From the NCBI GenBank assembly GCA_023432465.1, contig JAEYUO010000076.1:62001-126000 (forward strand): a stretch of DNA of 64,000 nucleotides. The letters are read 5' to 3'. Positions 34,851 through 44,006 of the stretch are shown in pieces. The number at the start of each line of letters is the position of its first letter. Within the stretch, counting starts at the first letter, position 1. Both the position numbers and the translations under genes were made by a program. The notes beneath the pieces are model-generated. The model searched no databases. It was given only the letters and a program-made list of their open reading frames with translations, and was not told the origin of the DNA. Origin of the DNA: Planctomycetota bacterium (GTDB taxonomy: Bacteria; Planctomycetota; Phycisphaerae; Phycisphaerales; UBA1924).

Positions 34851-36191
34851 ATGGCACTCGCGTTCCTGGCGGTTCTCATCCTGGTCAACTCGCTCTTCGT
34901 CGCGGCGGAGATGGCCCTGGCATCTTCGCGCCGGGCACGACTTGAAGCCGCGGCCAAGACCGGCGGTGCAGGTGCCCGCGCGGCTCTGGCGCTCTACAAC
35001 GAGCCGACACGGTTTCTCTCAACGGTGCAGATCGGGATCACCCTGATCGGCATTCTCTCCGGTGCGTTCGGCGAATCGGCCATCGCGGACCGACTCACGC
35101 CTCGCATCGCGCAGATCGAGATGCTCGCTCCGTATGCGGCGGGCCTCTCGCTCACCCTGACGGTGCTGGTCCTCACGTTCATGACTATCGTTTTCGGGGA
35201 ACTGGTTCCCAAGCGGTTGGCGCAGTCGTTCCCCGAGCGGTTCTCGGCGTTCTTTGCTCGCCCGATGCGGGTGGTCTCGCGGATCGCCGCGCCGGCGGTG
35301 TGGGCGCTTTCGCATACCACCGATCTGATCCTCCGTCTGCTGCCCTTCCGCGCCCCCGTGGGCAATGCCGGCGCGGAGGAGGAGGTTCGCTCGCTGATGC
35401 GCACGGGCACCACCGAGGGCATCTTCCATGAATCCGAGCAGCGGATCGTCGAACGCGTCTTCACGCTCTCAGACCGCACAGTCAAGTCGCTGATGGTGCC
35501 CAGGCCGGATATCGACTGGCTCCCGGCGGATGCGAGCGTGAACCGAATCCGCGTCGCCGTCGCGACCTCCAGCCACTCGCACTTCCCGGTGTGCAACACG
35601 GGGCTCGACGACCTCGTCGGCGTCGTGCACGTCAAGGACCTGGTCAAGAGCGGGCTGATCAGCGATGAGATCAAGCTCGCCGAGCTGGTCCGCAAGCCGA
35701 TGTACGTCCCCGAGACGCTCCCCGCGCTCAAGCTGCTGGAGACGTTCCGCCAGCGGCAGGACCGCGTCGCCTTCGTGCTCGATGAATACGGTGTGCTCGA
35801 GGGTCTGGTCACGCTCAACGATGTGGTCGAGGCGATCGTCGGCGACGTCACCGGCGGGAGCGATGCCGACCCCGAACCCATGGTCGTGACCCGGGCCGAT
35901 GGCTCATTCCTGCTCGACGGGATGCTGCCCGTTGACGACCTCCGGACGCTCATGTACGGTCCCGATGGCTCCGAGACGCCCCTCCCCAAGGAGTCCGAGG
36001 CGACCTTCGAGACCCTTGGCGGGTTCGTGCTGGCATATCTGGGTCGCATCCCCGCAACCGGCGACTCCTTCGAGTTCGAGCGTTACCGCTTCGAGGTCGT
36101 GGACATGGACCGTCACCGGATCGACAAGATCCTGCTGCAGATCACCCCGCCCGACAGCACCGCCACGGATTCCGACCCGTCCGCGCTGTAG
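34851..36191 (+). CDS. CNNM/HlyC-CorC family protein (DUF21-CBS-CBS-transporter-associated)
   Basis: Members of this family (YtfL, CorC/TlyC, PaeA) are membrane proteins linked to Mg2+/Co2+ or polyamine export. 446 residues: DUF21 membrane domain (residues 1-~175, LAFLAVLILVNSLFVAAEMALASSRRARLE, where the AEMAL...R segment is the family signature; ELVPKRLAQSFPERF near 120), two CBS domains (~205-325; SLMVPRPDIDWL, FPVCNTGLDDLVGVVHVKDL, VAFVLDEYGVLEGLVTLNDVVEAIVGDV), and a C-terminal CorC_HlyC domain (~340-430, DGMLPVDDLRTLM ... ATFETLGGFVLAYLGRIPATGDSF). Regulation by adenine nucleotide binding to the CBS pair is expected. ATG 34851 has a TATTGT hexamer 9 nt upstream. It converges with the operon at 36200. 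Confidence 0.88.
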   Translation: MALAFLAVLILVNSLFVAAEMALASSRRARLEAAAKTGGAGARAALALYNEPTRFLSTVQIGITLIGILSGAFGESAIADRLTPRIAQIEMLAPYAAGLSLTLTVLVLTFMTIVFGELVPKRLAQSFPERFSAFFARPMRVVSRIAAPAVWALSHTTDLILRLLPFRAPVGNAGAEEEVRSLMRTGTTEGIFHESEQRIVERVFTLSDRTVKSLMVPRPDIDWLPADASVNRIRVAVATSSHSHFPVCNTGLDDLVGVVHVKDLVKSGLISDEIKLAELVRKPMYVPETLPALKLLETFRQRQDRVAFVLDEYGVLEGLVTLNDVVEAIVGDVTGGSDADPEPMVVTRADGSFLLDGMLPVDDLRTLMYGPDGSETPLPKESEATFETLGGFVLAYLGRIPATGDSFEFERYRFEVVDMDRHRIDKILLQITPPDSTATDSDPSAL

Positions 36192-36199
36192 CGGCCTGA

Positions 36200-38167
36200 T
36201 TACTTGGGGGCAACGCCACCCTGAGGCGATTCCTCCGGGTTGCGATCCGGCCCGAGCATCTGCTCGCGGAACATGTTCAACGCACCCTCGGTGATCCCCT
36301 GCGGTGCGGGGAACCAGAAGTCAAACGGCGGGCTTCCCGATTGCTGGGCGTTTGCATCCAGCCGCCCCCGCATCATGCTCCGCTCCAGCAGGACATACGC
36401 CCGCGCCTGCAGGTCCGTCGGCGCCCGCCTGTACATCAACGCGCCCTGAGGCACGCCCGCTTCTTCCGCCATGCCCGCCAGCACCGTCGCCGCGAACTGA
36501 TCGAACGGCGGCAAGCCCATGCGCCCCTCGTTGCCCGCGACGCTCGTCCGGAAGCCCTGCTCCTTCTGATACGTCTTGTGGAACAGCAACGCATACTCGA
36601 AGTTGGATCGGAACAGCTCCTCATCCCCCGCCAAGAGGCCGGAGATGTATGCCGAAAGCAGCGCACCCACGATCTCCTGGAGCGCGACCGAGGGATTGGT
36701 CTCCCGCGCATCGCGTGTGATCTCCTCCTCCACAAACTCGGCGAGCGGCTTGGTGATCTGGTCTCTCAGGTCCGGCCGATGCTTGTTCAGACCCTCCCAC
36801 GTGCGGAGGTGCTCGTAGTAATCCGCGGCCCGGCCGCGGTCGCCGCGACGGTACAGGAACCGGATCGCATCGCGCAACAGGTTCTCGTACCCGGCGGAAT
36901 AGAAGCTGAACACTTTGGTCTCGGAGTCAAAGTCCGACCGGTCCTTGAGCTTGTCGAGAATCTGTCCATACACCGGCACAAAGTCGGGGTTCGGGAGTGT
37001 CTGATAGAACGAGGGGTTGGCGATGTCGAAGAGGATCCAGCCCGAGCGGTACAGCTCCTGAACCGCCTGAATCGTGACGCGGTCGGTGTTCAGGAAGTCG
37101 TAGTTCTTCCGGTTCTTCTCCGTCGCACGGAGGAGCGCCTCCTCCGAGCCGCGGGCGGACCAGTACACCGCGTGCGCCGCCGGGTGACGCCAGTCCAGCG
37201 GGCCATACTCGCGCGTGTACCGGATCATCCGGTCCGGCTCCATCTTGTACTTGTCCATAAGCACGCGCTTGCGGACGTGCCTGAGCAGGTGCGGCGCGGC
37301 CTCCTGAAACCGCGGGTCCCCCGCCAGCCTCACCAGCGCATCGGTCTCAAACCACTGCGGCAGAATGCCGACCTCCCCCGCATAGCCCGCATAGCTCTTG
37401 CGGACCTCGTGCGCCTCCAGAAGCCTCTCATCCAGATCAATCTTCAACTCCGAGCGAATGAGCGCCACCAGTTCGCGGGCCTCGGGGTACTTTGCGTACA
37501 GCTCATCGATCGTCTCGTACGCGTCCGCGATCGGCCTCAGCCAGTTCTCCATGTACAGTTCGCCGAGCGTGTTCCCCTCGACGCGCTCGCCCAGCGGGAT
37601 CCGCGGCGGAGAACCCAGCACGATCGTCCACTCCCGCGCGTGCATCCGCTTGTAGTACTTGTGCGCATCATCGGTGTACCCCTGCACCTTGTGCAGATAA
37701 ATCCACGCAAGTTCCTTGTGCAGCAGGATGTCCGCCGGGTTCGCCGGGATGCCCTCCTCCCGCAGCAGGTTGATGCCCGACTGCACCCATTGCCAGCGCT
37801 CTTCGCGCGTCTGCGTCACCACCGAGATGTTGTACGCCAGGTTCCACGCATGGAACGCCCAGACACGGGGGAAGCGGGGCTGCAGCCGCGTAATCGTGCG
37901 CGCCAGATCGATCGCCTCGTAGTACTTTCCGTCCTCCTTGAGCGTGTTGGCGCGGATCCACAGGAAGTTCACAAACACGCCGCGGAACGCGCCCATCGCG
38001 ATCCCCAGCCCGACCTCCGGCGGGTCGCCCTTCTCGGCGCTGTCGGCATACACCAGCTTGTTCCGCCCCACCGATGCCGCGAGGTACATCGCCAGCACAC
38101 CCTGGATGCACAGGAACACCGCCAGCACGCCCACGGCCGCAAGTTGAATGGTCCTGTCGCGTCGCAT
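36200..38167 (-). CDS. Membrane-anchored TPR-like protein at the end of the SPFH-ABC operon
   Basis: 655 residues. One N-terminal hydrophobic helix (VGVLAVFLCIQGVLAMYLAASVG), and the rest is probably extracytoplasmic. Residues ~50-175 contain FRGVFVNFLWIRANTLKEDGKYYEAIDLARTITRLQPRFPRVWAFHAWNLAYNISV, a helical-repeat text (WIRA..L...G.Y.EA..LA..I..LQP.FP.VW.F.AWN.AYNI) found in uncharacterised planctomycete/verrucomicrobial proteins. The following ~450 residues are helical with many charged residues (RATEKNRKNYDFLN, YRRGDRGRAADYYEHLR). No enzyme motif. It is the last gene of the operon, 21 nt after the permease, so it may be the periplasmic partner of that ABC system. Confidence 0.8.
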   Translation of the reverse strand: MRRDRTIQLAAVGVLAVFLCIQGVLAMYLAASVGRNKLVYADSAEKGDPPEVGLGIAMGAFRGVFVNFLWIRANTLKEDGKYYEAIDLARTITRLQPRFPRVWAFHAWNLAYNISVVTQTREERWQWVQSGINLLREEGIPANPADILLHKELAWIYLHKVQGYTDDAHKYYKRMHAREWTIVLGSPPRIPLGERVEGNTLGELYMENWLRPIADAYETIDELYAKYPEARELVALIRSELKIDLDERLLEAHEVRKSYAGYAGEVGILPQWFETDALVRLAGDPRFQEAAPHLLRHVRKRVLMDKYKMEPDRMIRYTREYGPLDWRHPAAHAVYWSARGSEEALLRATEKNRKNYDFLNTDRVTIQAVQELYRSGWILFDIANPSFYQTLPNPDFVPVYGQILDKLKDRSDFDSETKVFSFYSAGYENLLRDAIRFLYRRGDRGRAADYYEHLRTWEGLNKHRPDLRDQITKPLAEFVEEEITRDARETNPSVALQEIVGALLSAYISGLLAGDEELFRSNFEYALLFHKTYQKEQGFRTSVAGNEGRMGLPPFDQFAATVLAGMAEEAGVPQGALMYRRAPTDLQARAYVLLERSMMRGRLDANAQQSGSPPFDFWFPAPQGITEGALNMFREQMLGPDRNPEESPQGGVAPK

Positions 38168-38188
38168 CGTGTGCCCGCCTGTGTGGCC

Positions 38189-40153
38189 TTACTGCCCGGA
38201 ATACGTCGCCAGCTCGCGCCGACGGAAGATCATGACGCCCATCGCATAGAGGACCGATGTCAATGCTCCGAGCACGACCACGCCCGTGCTGACCGCGCCC
38301 CAGCCGAGCAGCCGACCCTCCACCAGATGCTGCGTCGGCCGCAGATTGGAATAGAAGTTAAACGCGAACGACACCGGAACCGCGATCGCGCGGATCACCA
38401 CCCGCGTCCACAGGATCTCGTCCTTGTCGCCGCGCGACGCATAGTACTCCAGCGACTCGGTCAGGAACCCCGCCGATTCGGCCATCAGGAACACGCCGAA
38501 CGCGACCAGGCACGCCACCGCGAACGAAAGGTGCGTCGCCGCCCACACGCCCACCATCGCCAGGAATGCGAGCTTCATGAGCAGCACCAGCATCACACGC
38601 ACGAAGTTCGCGCGATAGCTCGACACCGGGAAATAGATCTCGATCCCGTCCGGCGGGAACGACACCGTCTCGGTGTTCGCCCAGTCGCTCTCCGGAAACT
38701 CCAGCCCCTTGAGCGCATCGCCGTTGATCACCTGCAGCACCAGCATCCCGTCGGATCGGATCGACGCCGGATTCAGGTTCAGCGTGATCGTCTGCCCTGG
38801 TGGGATCACCTGCACCACCGGCAGCATGTTGTCGGAGACAAACGTCAGCTTCACCAGCGCCCGCGGATCGTTCCCGCCCGCATCGACCCTGTACCGGAAC
38901 GTCAGGCTCTCGGCCCGCTCCTTGGCTCGCTCCAGCCCCTGGAAGGCAAACACCTCGCGCCCGCCCGGCGCGATCGCCAGCATCGCGTCGCGGTGCTCGC
39001 GATAGATCTCCTGCATGATCCGGCCGCGCTCTTCCGCCGTCTCGCGGAACATCGGGTCGCCCCGACGCATCCGCTCGATCCGCTCATCGATCTCCGCCTT
39101 CACCGCGTCAAAGTCCAGAGTCGGCAGCGACGGCCGCACCGATTGCCGCGCCGTCAGCACCTGGGTCTCCAGGATGAGCCGGTCCTCCGCGATGAACTCG
39201 TTGCCGGCGGAGATAAACGGCCGGAACTCCCCCACCGCCCGCTGCTCGCGCAGGTATCCGACAAACAGGAACACGCCCGTGGAGCTCACCGTCAGCAGCA
39301 CCGCCGCGACGCCCACAACCCCCAGCCACTTGCCCAGCAGATACTGCCACGATGCCACCGGCTTGGTCATCGTCTGCCAGATCACCTTGTCACGCTGCTC
39401 AAACGCCACCGTGCCCACCGACAGGAACAGCACCAGCAGCGCAATGATCCAGAATGTTCCCCCCGTGCCATACTGCAGGAACGACTGCACCCGATACCGC
39501 AGCGGCGTCTCCGGATCAAGCTGCCCCGGCAGCGCGGCCAGCGCAAGCAGAAGCAGCACGATGAACACCAGCGAGACTTTCATCCGCACGGCCTCGATCA
39601 CCACGTTCCGCGCGATCGCCGTCACCGCCCACGGCCCGCTCAGCAGCAGCTTGAGCATCTCCATCAGCACGATGAACGAGAACGACAGCGACCCCACCGC
39701 CGCGATGAACAGCCCCGCATCCCGCCACCCCCCCTCGCCCCACTGAATCAGCGGCCACGCCACCGCCGCAAGCGCGATCACCACCAGCAGCGACCACAGG
39801 CCGATCCCCAGCCACACCACGCACACCGCGATCAGCGTCAACGCGCCGATCCCCACCGCCACCGAGGTCGGGTCCGCCCGCGCCGCCAGAACACGATTGA
39901 TTGCCGCCGCCGTCTCCTCCGCTGCGGAGCGCTGCCGCTCGAACATCGCCCGCTCTTCCGCCGATGCATCCGCGCCGGGCTTTGGCGCCATCTGCTCAAA
40001 CTGACTCTCGACCGCATCCCCCGATGCCCGCGTCACGATGTACGTGCCCATCCCCGCAATGCCGACCAGCAGCAGCGCGATCGACGCCACGATGCGGAAA
40101 CCCCGCGACCGCTGCGCCCGATCAATCGCCGCCATCACGCCGCGAACGCTCAC
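38189..40153 (-). CDS. ABC-2-type permease with large extracytoplasmic domain
   Basis: 654 residues. After an initial TM (VASIALLLVGIAGMGTYI) and a soluble segment come several helices, then the ABC-2 signature stretch SVGTVAFEQRDKVIWQTMTKPVASWQYLLGKWLGVVGV (~265-300), in the same place as in NosY/GldF-like permeases. Residues ~320-500 are a large non-membrane domain (AVGEFRPFISAGNEF ... LPVVQVIPPGQTITLNLNP) that must lie outside the membrane, followed by a block of helices near the C-terminus (VMLVLLMKLAFLAMVGVWAATHLSFA). It starts inside the stop codon of the ATPase gene (4-nt overlap at 40150-40153), showing coupled synthesis. Transported substrate unknown. Confidence 0.85.
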   Translation of the reverse strand: MSVRGVMAAIDRAQRSRGFRIVASIALLLVGIAGMGTYIVTRASGDAVESQFEQMAPKPGADASAEERAMFERQRSAAEETAAAINRVLAARADPTSVAVGIGALTLIAVCVVWLGIGLWSLLVVIALAAVAWPLIQWGEGGWRDAGLFIAAVGSLSFSFIVLMEMLKLLLSGPWAVTAIARNVVIEAVRMKVSLVFIVLLLLALAALPGQLDPETPLRYRVQSFLQYGTGGTFWIIALLVLFLSVGTVAFEQRDKVIWQTMTKPVASWQYLLGKWLGVVGVAAVLLTVSSTGVFLFVGYLREQRAVGEFRPFISAGNEFIAEDRLILETQVLTARQSVRPSLPTLDFDAVKAEIDERIERMRRGDPMFRETAEERGRIMQEIYREHRDAMLAIAPGGREVFAFQGLERAKERAESLTFRYRVDAGGNDPRALVKLTFVSDNMLPVVQVIPPGQTITLNLNPASIRSDGMLVLQVINGDALKGLEFPESDWANTETVSFPPDGIEIYFPVSSYRANFVRVMLVLLMKLAFLAMVGVWAATHLSFAVACLVAFGVFLMAESAGFLTESLEYYASRGDKDEILWTRVVIRAIAVPVSFAFNFYSNLRPTQHLVEGRLLGWGAVSTGVVVLGALTSVLYAMGVMIFRRRELATYSGQ

Positions 40154-41412
40154 GGATTCCCCCCGCTGCTCCCCCGCTTCTGCCCGCCGCCGGAATCATC
40201 CAGCAGCCCCTCGATCATGCCCAGGTCCACATCCTTGCTCGTACGTCCCGCGGCCTTCTCCGCCGAAGCCTGATCCTCCGCCTGCGGACGCGGCTGCTCG
40301 ACTTCCGGCGTCAGAAGCTCCTCAAGCACATTCCGGTCCGGGCCCGTCGCCGCCGGTTGCTCCGCCTCTCGGTTCGCGGCGATCGGCTCCGCATCGCGTC
40401 CCGCGGCCAGCAGCGAGTCGATCACCGCGGTCCCATCGTGCTCGCCCTCAAGGAACGCCGCGGTCTTCCCGCCGTGCTGCGCGCCGCTGGTCTCCGCCGC
40501 CTGCGCACGGGCCTCATCAACGATTTGCACAAACAAGTCCTCGAGCTTCTGCCGCGGCTTGGCCACGCGCACCACCGACTTCGCGCCCCCGCTCCGCTCG
40601 CGGATGATGCGGTCGATCGTGCTGATCGTGCCCTCATCGAGCGGATCCGTCTCCAGCACCGTCGCTTCCTCGGTCTCCAGCAGCTCGTCGCACGTGCCCT
40701 CGCGCTGAATCCGCCCGCCATACAGGATCACCATGCGGTCCACGCAATCCTCGACATCCGACAGCAGGTGGCTGGAGAGCAGGATCGTCTTGCCCCGCCG
40801 GCCCAGCGCGATGATCAGGTCCTTGATCTGCCGCGTGCCGATCGGATCGAGTCCCGTCGTTGGCTCGTCGAGGATCAGGAACTCCGGATCATTGATCAGC
40901 GCCTGCGCGATGCCGATGCGACGCTGCATGCCCTTGGAATACTCCCGCACGGGCCGGAACTGCGCTGCGCTCAGCCCGACCATGTCCAGCAGCTCGTCGA
41001 TGCGCCGCTTGCGGACCGACCGCTCGATCTCAAAGAGCTTGGCGTAATAGTCCAGCGTCTCCCGCGCGTTCAGGAACGGGTAGAGATACGACTCCTCCGG
41101 CAGATACCCGATCCGGCGCTTCACGGCGACATCCGTCGGCAGCTTGCCAAACACCGAGACGAGCCCGGATGACTTGTGCAGCAGCCCCAGCAGGATCTTG
41201 ATCGTGGTGGACTTGCCCGAGCCGTTGGGCCCCAGCAGGCCGAATACCTCGCCACGCAGGATCTCGAAGCTGACGGCGTTCACCGCCTTGGCACGCGGTC
41301 GAAGCCAGAAGTCGCGGAACACCTTAGTCAGCCGCTCGCAGACCACCACGGCCTCGCGCTGCTGGTTCGCGATGCCCCTGACGCCCGCCGTGCTCGTGAG
41401 ACTCTGGACCAT
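40150..41412 (-). CDS. ABC-2-type transporter ATPase with a long acidic C-terminus
   Basis: 420 residues from ATG 41412, supported by GGACGGAG 5-6 nt upstream; a GTG at 41439 would add 9 residues. Walker A is GLLGPNGSGKSTTIK, signature YSKGMQRRIGIAQAL, Walker B EFLILDEPTTGLDP, H-loop ILLSSHLLSDVED. These mark the ABC-2/CcmA-type subfamily used for export. Residues ~245-320 are the accessory domain of this subfamily. The last ~110 residues are unusual: a hydrophilic Ala/Glu/Asp-rich tail with short repeated acidic patches (EELLTPEVEQP, EKAAGRTSKDVDLGMIEGLLDDSGG), possibly a regulatory or docking extension. Translation is coupled to the permease. Confidence 0.93.
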   Translation of the reverse strand: MVQSLTSTAGVRGIANQQREAVVVCERLTKVFRDFWLRPRAKAVNAVSFEILRGEVFGLLGPNGSGKSTTIKILLGLLHKSSGLVSVFGKLPTDVAVKRRIGYLPEESYLYPFLNARETLDYYAKLFEIERSVRKRRIDELLDMVGLSAAQFRPVREYSKGMQRRIGIAQALINDPEFLILDEPTTGLDPIGTRQIKDLIIALGRRGKTILLSSHLLSDVEDCVDRMVILYGGRIQREGTCDELLETEEATVLETDPLDEGTISTIDRIIRERSGGAKSVVRVAKPRQKLEDLFVQIVDEARAQAAETSGAQHGGKTAAFLEGEHDGTAVIDSLLAAGRDAEPIAANREAEQPAATGPDRNVLEELLTPEVEQPRPQAEDQASAEKAAGRTSKDVDLGMIEGLLDDSGGGQKRGSSGGNP

Positions 41413-41442
41413 CACGACTCCGTCCAAGATTGCCGACACACC

Positions 41443-42906
41443 TTACTGCGTCACCTTCGAGCCCTCTTGCCGCTGCTCGAACCGCGCCCGCTCCATGTTC
41501 CGCATGCGCTCGCTCTGGGCCTGGTCGAACTCCTTGCCGTACCGAGCGATCTCCTGCTCCCGCGTCAGCGCGGGGTCGCGGTTGATCATCAGCACCGTCC
41601 GCGCCGCCGAGGGCGGCAGCAGCATGATCTGCGTGTTCTCCCGCGTCGCAAAGATCTGGTACGCATCGGCCCAGTCGCTGTTGAGCAGCACCTTCGGGTT
41701 CACCTTGAACGCTTCGAGCTTCGCGTCAAACAGGTCCGCCTCCGCCCGCGCCTGCGCCACCATCGTGGTCCGCTCCTGCCGCGCGCCATCCAGCATCGAT
41801 GTCACCGATCCCGACACGCGCGGATTCACCGGCACGCCCCCGATCTCCGTCGGCCGGCCCAGCAGCAGGTCGTTGATCCGCGCCAGCGTCGCCTCCGCCG
41901 CGGCCTCGTCCTTCTGCGCAAGATCCAGCTCATACTGATCAATCTGCGACAGGATCTGCTCCGCCGCATCCCCAGCCGCCGCCTGCAGCGCCTCGCGCCG
42001 CGCCGACACCGCATCCTCGATCGCCGCGGCCGACTGCGACTGCGCCGCCTGAACGCGGTAATACGCCGGCATCACCCGCCGCGGCGGGAACTTCTGCGTC
42101 ATCGACAGCGTCTGGATCAGAATCCCCGACTCCAGCGAGTCCAGCATCGCCTGCGCCGACTGCGAGGCCAGCATCTCCACCGTCCGGAAGGTGCCCTCCT
42201 GACGCCGCTCATCCGGCACGTTCCGCATGAACTCGTCGAGCGTCACACTCGCCGTCGCGCGCACAATCGCCTGCATCACGATGGCGCGGACAAGCCGATG
42301 CTCGGCCTTCTCATCGCCGACATTCTTGGCGTACAGGTCCGGGTTCCGCTCGTCATGCTGATACGTCACCGCCCAGCGTGCGTGCACCAGCGCGCCGTCC
42401 GCCGTCAGAAGCTGACCATCAACATTGGGGTCGAGCGACTCCGATCCGCCGCCGGCGAGCACCGTCGAGCCATCCGTCGCCAGTTGCTTCTCTTCCTGCT
42501 CAGCAAGGTTGGGGAAAAACTCGCGCCGAAGTTCCATGGACTGCGAGCCGACCGGGACCTTGATGATCTCGCCAAACGGCGCGGGCCAGCCCAGGTGCGG
42601 GCCAGAGTCCAGGTTGCGGTCGATCACACGCCCGAAGCGCAGCTTGATGCCGCGCTCCGACGCCCCGACGGAAGTGAACCCCGATCCCGCGAACAGCACC
42701 ACCAGAACCACGATCGCGCCGAGCATCACGCGATAGCTCCACCGGAGCGCATCCGCGAGCGACTTGGTCGCCGGGTCCATCATGTCCGCCATGCTCACGC
42801 CCTGGGAGGCTTCGCCCCCGCCAAGACGCACGCTCGCCTCGCCCCGGCGCTCCCGGCGCGAAAGCGGGGAACGCGATGCCGGACCGCCATCGGGCATCAT
42901 GCTCAT
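41443..42906 (-). CDS. SPFH-domain protein, HflK-like
   Basis: 487 residues. A basic N-terminus, one transmembrane helix (SYRVMLGAIVVLVVLFAGSGF, ~58-78), then the SPFH domain beginning SVGASERGIKLRFGRVIDRNLDSGPHLGWPAPFG, the HflK/HflC opening (E.gi..RFG....l.pG.H...P.p.e). LLTADGALVHARWAVTYQ matches the domain core. A long coiled-coil C-terminal region (~290-440; AAIEDAVSARREALQAAAGDAAEQIL) is typical of SPFH oligomers. HflK and HflC form a cage around FtsH in other bacteria; no ftsH gene is present here. Its ATG overlaps the stop of the preceding SPFH gene. Confidence 0.88.
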   Translation of the reverse strand: MSMMPDGGPASRSPLSRRERRGEASVRLGGGEASQGVSMADMMDPATKSLADALRWSYRVMLGAIVVLVVLFAGSGFTSVGASERGIKLRFGRVIDRNLDSGPHLGWPAPFGEIIKVPVGSQSMELRREFFPNLAEQEEKQLATDGSTVLAGGGSESLDPNVDGQLLTADGALVHARWAVTYQHDERNPDLYAKNVGDEKAEHRLVRAIVMQAIVRATASVTLDEFMRNVPDERRQEGTFRTVEMLASQSAQAMLDSLESGILIQTLSMTQKFPPRRVMPAYYRVQAAQSQSAAAIEDAVSARREALQAAAGDAAEQILSQIDQYELDLAQKDEAAAEATLARINDLLLGRPTEIGGVPVNPRVSGSVTSMLDGARQERTTMVAQARAEADLFDAKLEAFKVNPKVLLNSDWADAYQIFATRENTQIMLLPPSAARTVLMINRDPALTREQEIARYGKEFDQAQSERMRNMERARFEQRQEGSKVTQ

Positions 42907-43949
42907 CGCGCACCCTCCGTTCCCGCCGCCGCCGCCGGACGATTCGTCGGGGTCGCCGCAGGGATCATCCGCTCAAGCCCCAGCATCGGGATCGACCCGT
43001 CGCGGAACAGGCTCGATGCCCCGGGGTTGAAGTACTCAAGCCCGGGAAGGCTCGTCGGGAGCACGAGCGTCGTCGTACGGCCGTGCGCCAGCCGCATCAG
43101 CTCCATGTTCTTCAGGAAGACCGCCAGCTCCGGCTTCTCGTTCATCCGCTTGGTGAACTCCGTCACCTCGGCCTGACCCTGGTTCCGCAGGTTCTTCGCC
43201 GTTGCCTGCGCAAACGCCAGAATCCGCTTCGCATCGTTCTCCGCGCTGGACCGAATCGCCGCGGCCTGGCTCGAGCCCTGGCTCAACGTCTCGCCGATGA
43301 TCTTCTCGCGGTTCTTGTTCATCCGGTCGATCACGCTCTTGGTGACCTCCTGCGGCAGCGAGATCGTCGAGATCCCCACGGTCAGCGGCATGATGCCCGC
43401 ATCAGACAGCGCCGCCCCGCCCTCAAGCCCGCCGCCCGTCCGCTTGAGCAGTTCGAGGATCCGCTGCTCGAGCTTCGGCAGGCTCGACCCGTTCACATCG
43501 CTGGAAAGCAGTTCATCCAGGCGATACTGCCCCACCTCCGTCATCGCGCTGCCCAGCGTCGTCGAGAGGATCCGCTCGGCCTCGCTGTAGTGATCCATCA
43601 CGCCGTCGCCCGAACCCGAGAACCGCTTGTAGAACTTGAGCGGGTCATCCACCCGCCAGGTGACATACGCCGTCAGCACGATCGGGCGCTGGTCCGAGGT
43701 CGATTGCGTCTCGGGCTTGGTCTCAACCAGCCGCAGCCGCGTGTCGTACTTCGTCACCGAGTGCACGTACGGGATGCGGAACCGCAGCCCCGGCTCGGAG
43801 ATCACCGAGTTCTCGTCTGCTCGGCCGAAGGTCGCAACAACCGCCTTCTCGTTGAAGCCCACGGTGTACGACACCATGAAGCCGACAAACGTCAGCACCA
43901 CGATGGCGATGATCAGGAAACGGACGATGAGGCCTGTGGAGCGTTGCAA
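42903..43949 (-). CDS. SPFH-domain protein, HflC-like
   Basis: 348 residues from TTG 43949, chosen because GAGGAG lies 8 nt upstream; ATG 43982 is in frame but has no ribosome-binding site. One transmembrane helix (VRFLIIAIVVLTFVGFMVSYTVG), then the HflC-type SPFH domain (FNEKAVVATFGRADENSVISEPGLRFRIPYVHSVTKYDTRLRLVE), followed by the prohibitin-like RPIVLTAYVTWRVDDPLKFYKRF. The C-terminal coiled-coil region (SVIDRMNKNREKIIGETLSQGSSQAAAIRSSAENDAKRILAFAQATAKNL) is the standard HflC motif containing the conserved E/R-rich heptads. It is coupled to the HflK-like gene by a 4-nt overlap. Confidence 0.88.
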   Translation of the reverse strand: MQRSTGLIVRFLIIAIVVLTFVGFMVSYTVGFNEKAVVATFGRADENSVISEPGLRFRIPYVHSVTKYDTRLRLVETKPETQSTSDQRPIVLTAYVTWRVDDPLKFYKRFSGSGDGVMDHYSEAERILSTTLGSAMTEVGQYRLDELLSSDVNGSSLPKLEQRILELLKRTGGGLEGGAALSDAGIMPLTVGISTISLPQEVTKSVIDRMNKNREKIIGETLSQGSSQAAAIRSSAENDAKRILAFAQATAKNLRNQGQAEVTEFTKRMNEKPELAVFLKNMELMRLAHGRTTTLVLPTSLPGLEYFNPGASSLFRDGSIPMLGLERMIPAATPTNRPAAAAGTEGAR

Positions 43950-44006
43950 GGACGGATCTCCTCGTGGATAGCCGCGGCCCATGGCCCGCGGCGAAACACC
44001 GTTCGT

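Noticed and set aside
36341..40273. 1310-residue open frame on the plus strand
   Set aside because: It is the antisense shadow of the permease and repeat-protein genes. Its sequence is Arg/His/Pro/Gln-rich without any domain, as expected from complementary GC-rich codons.
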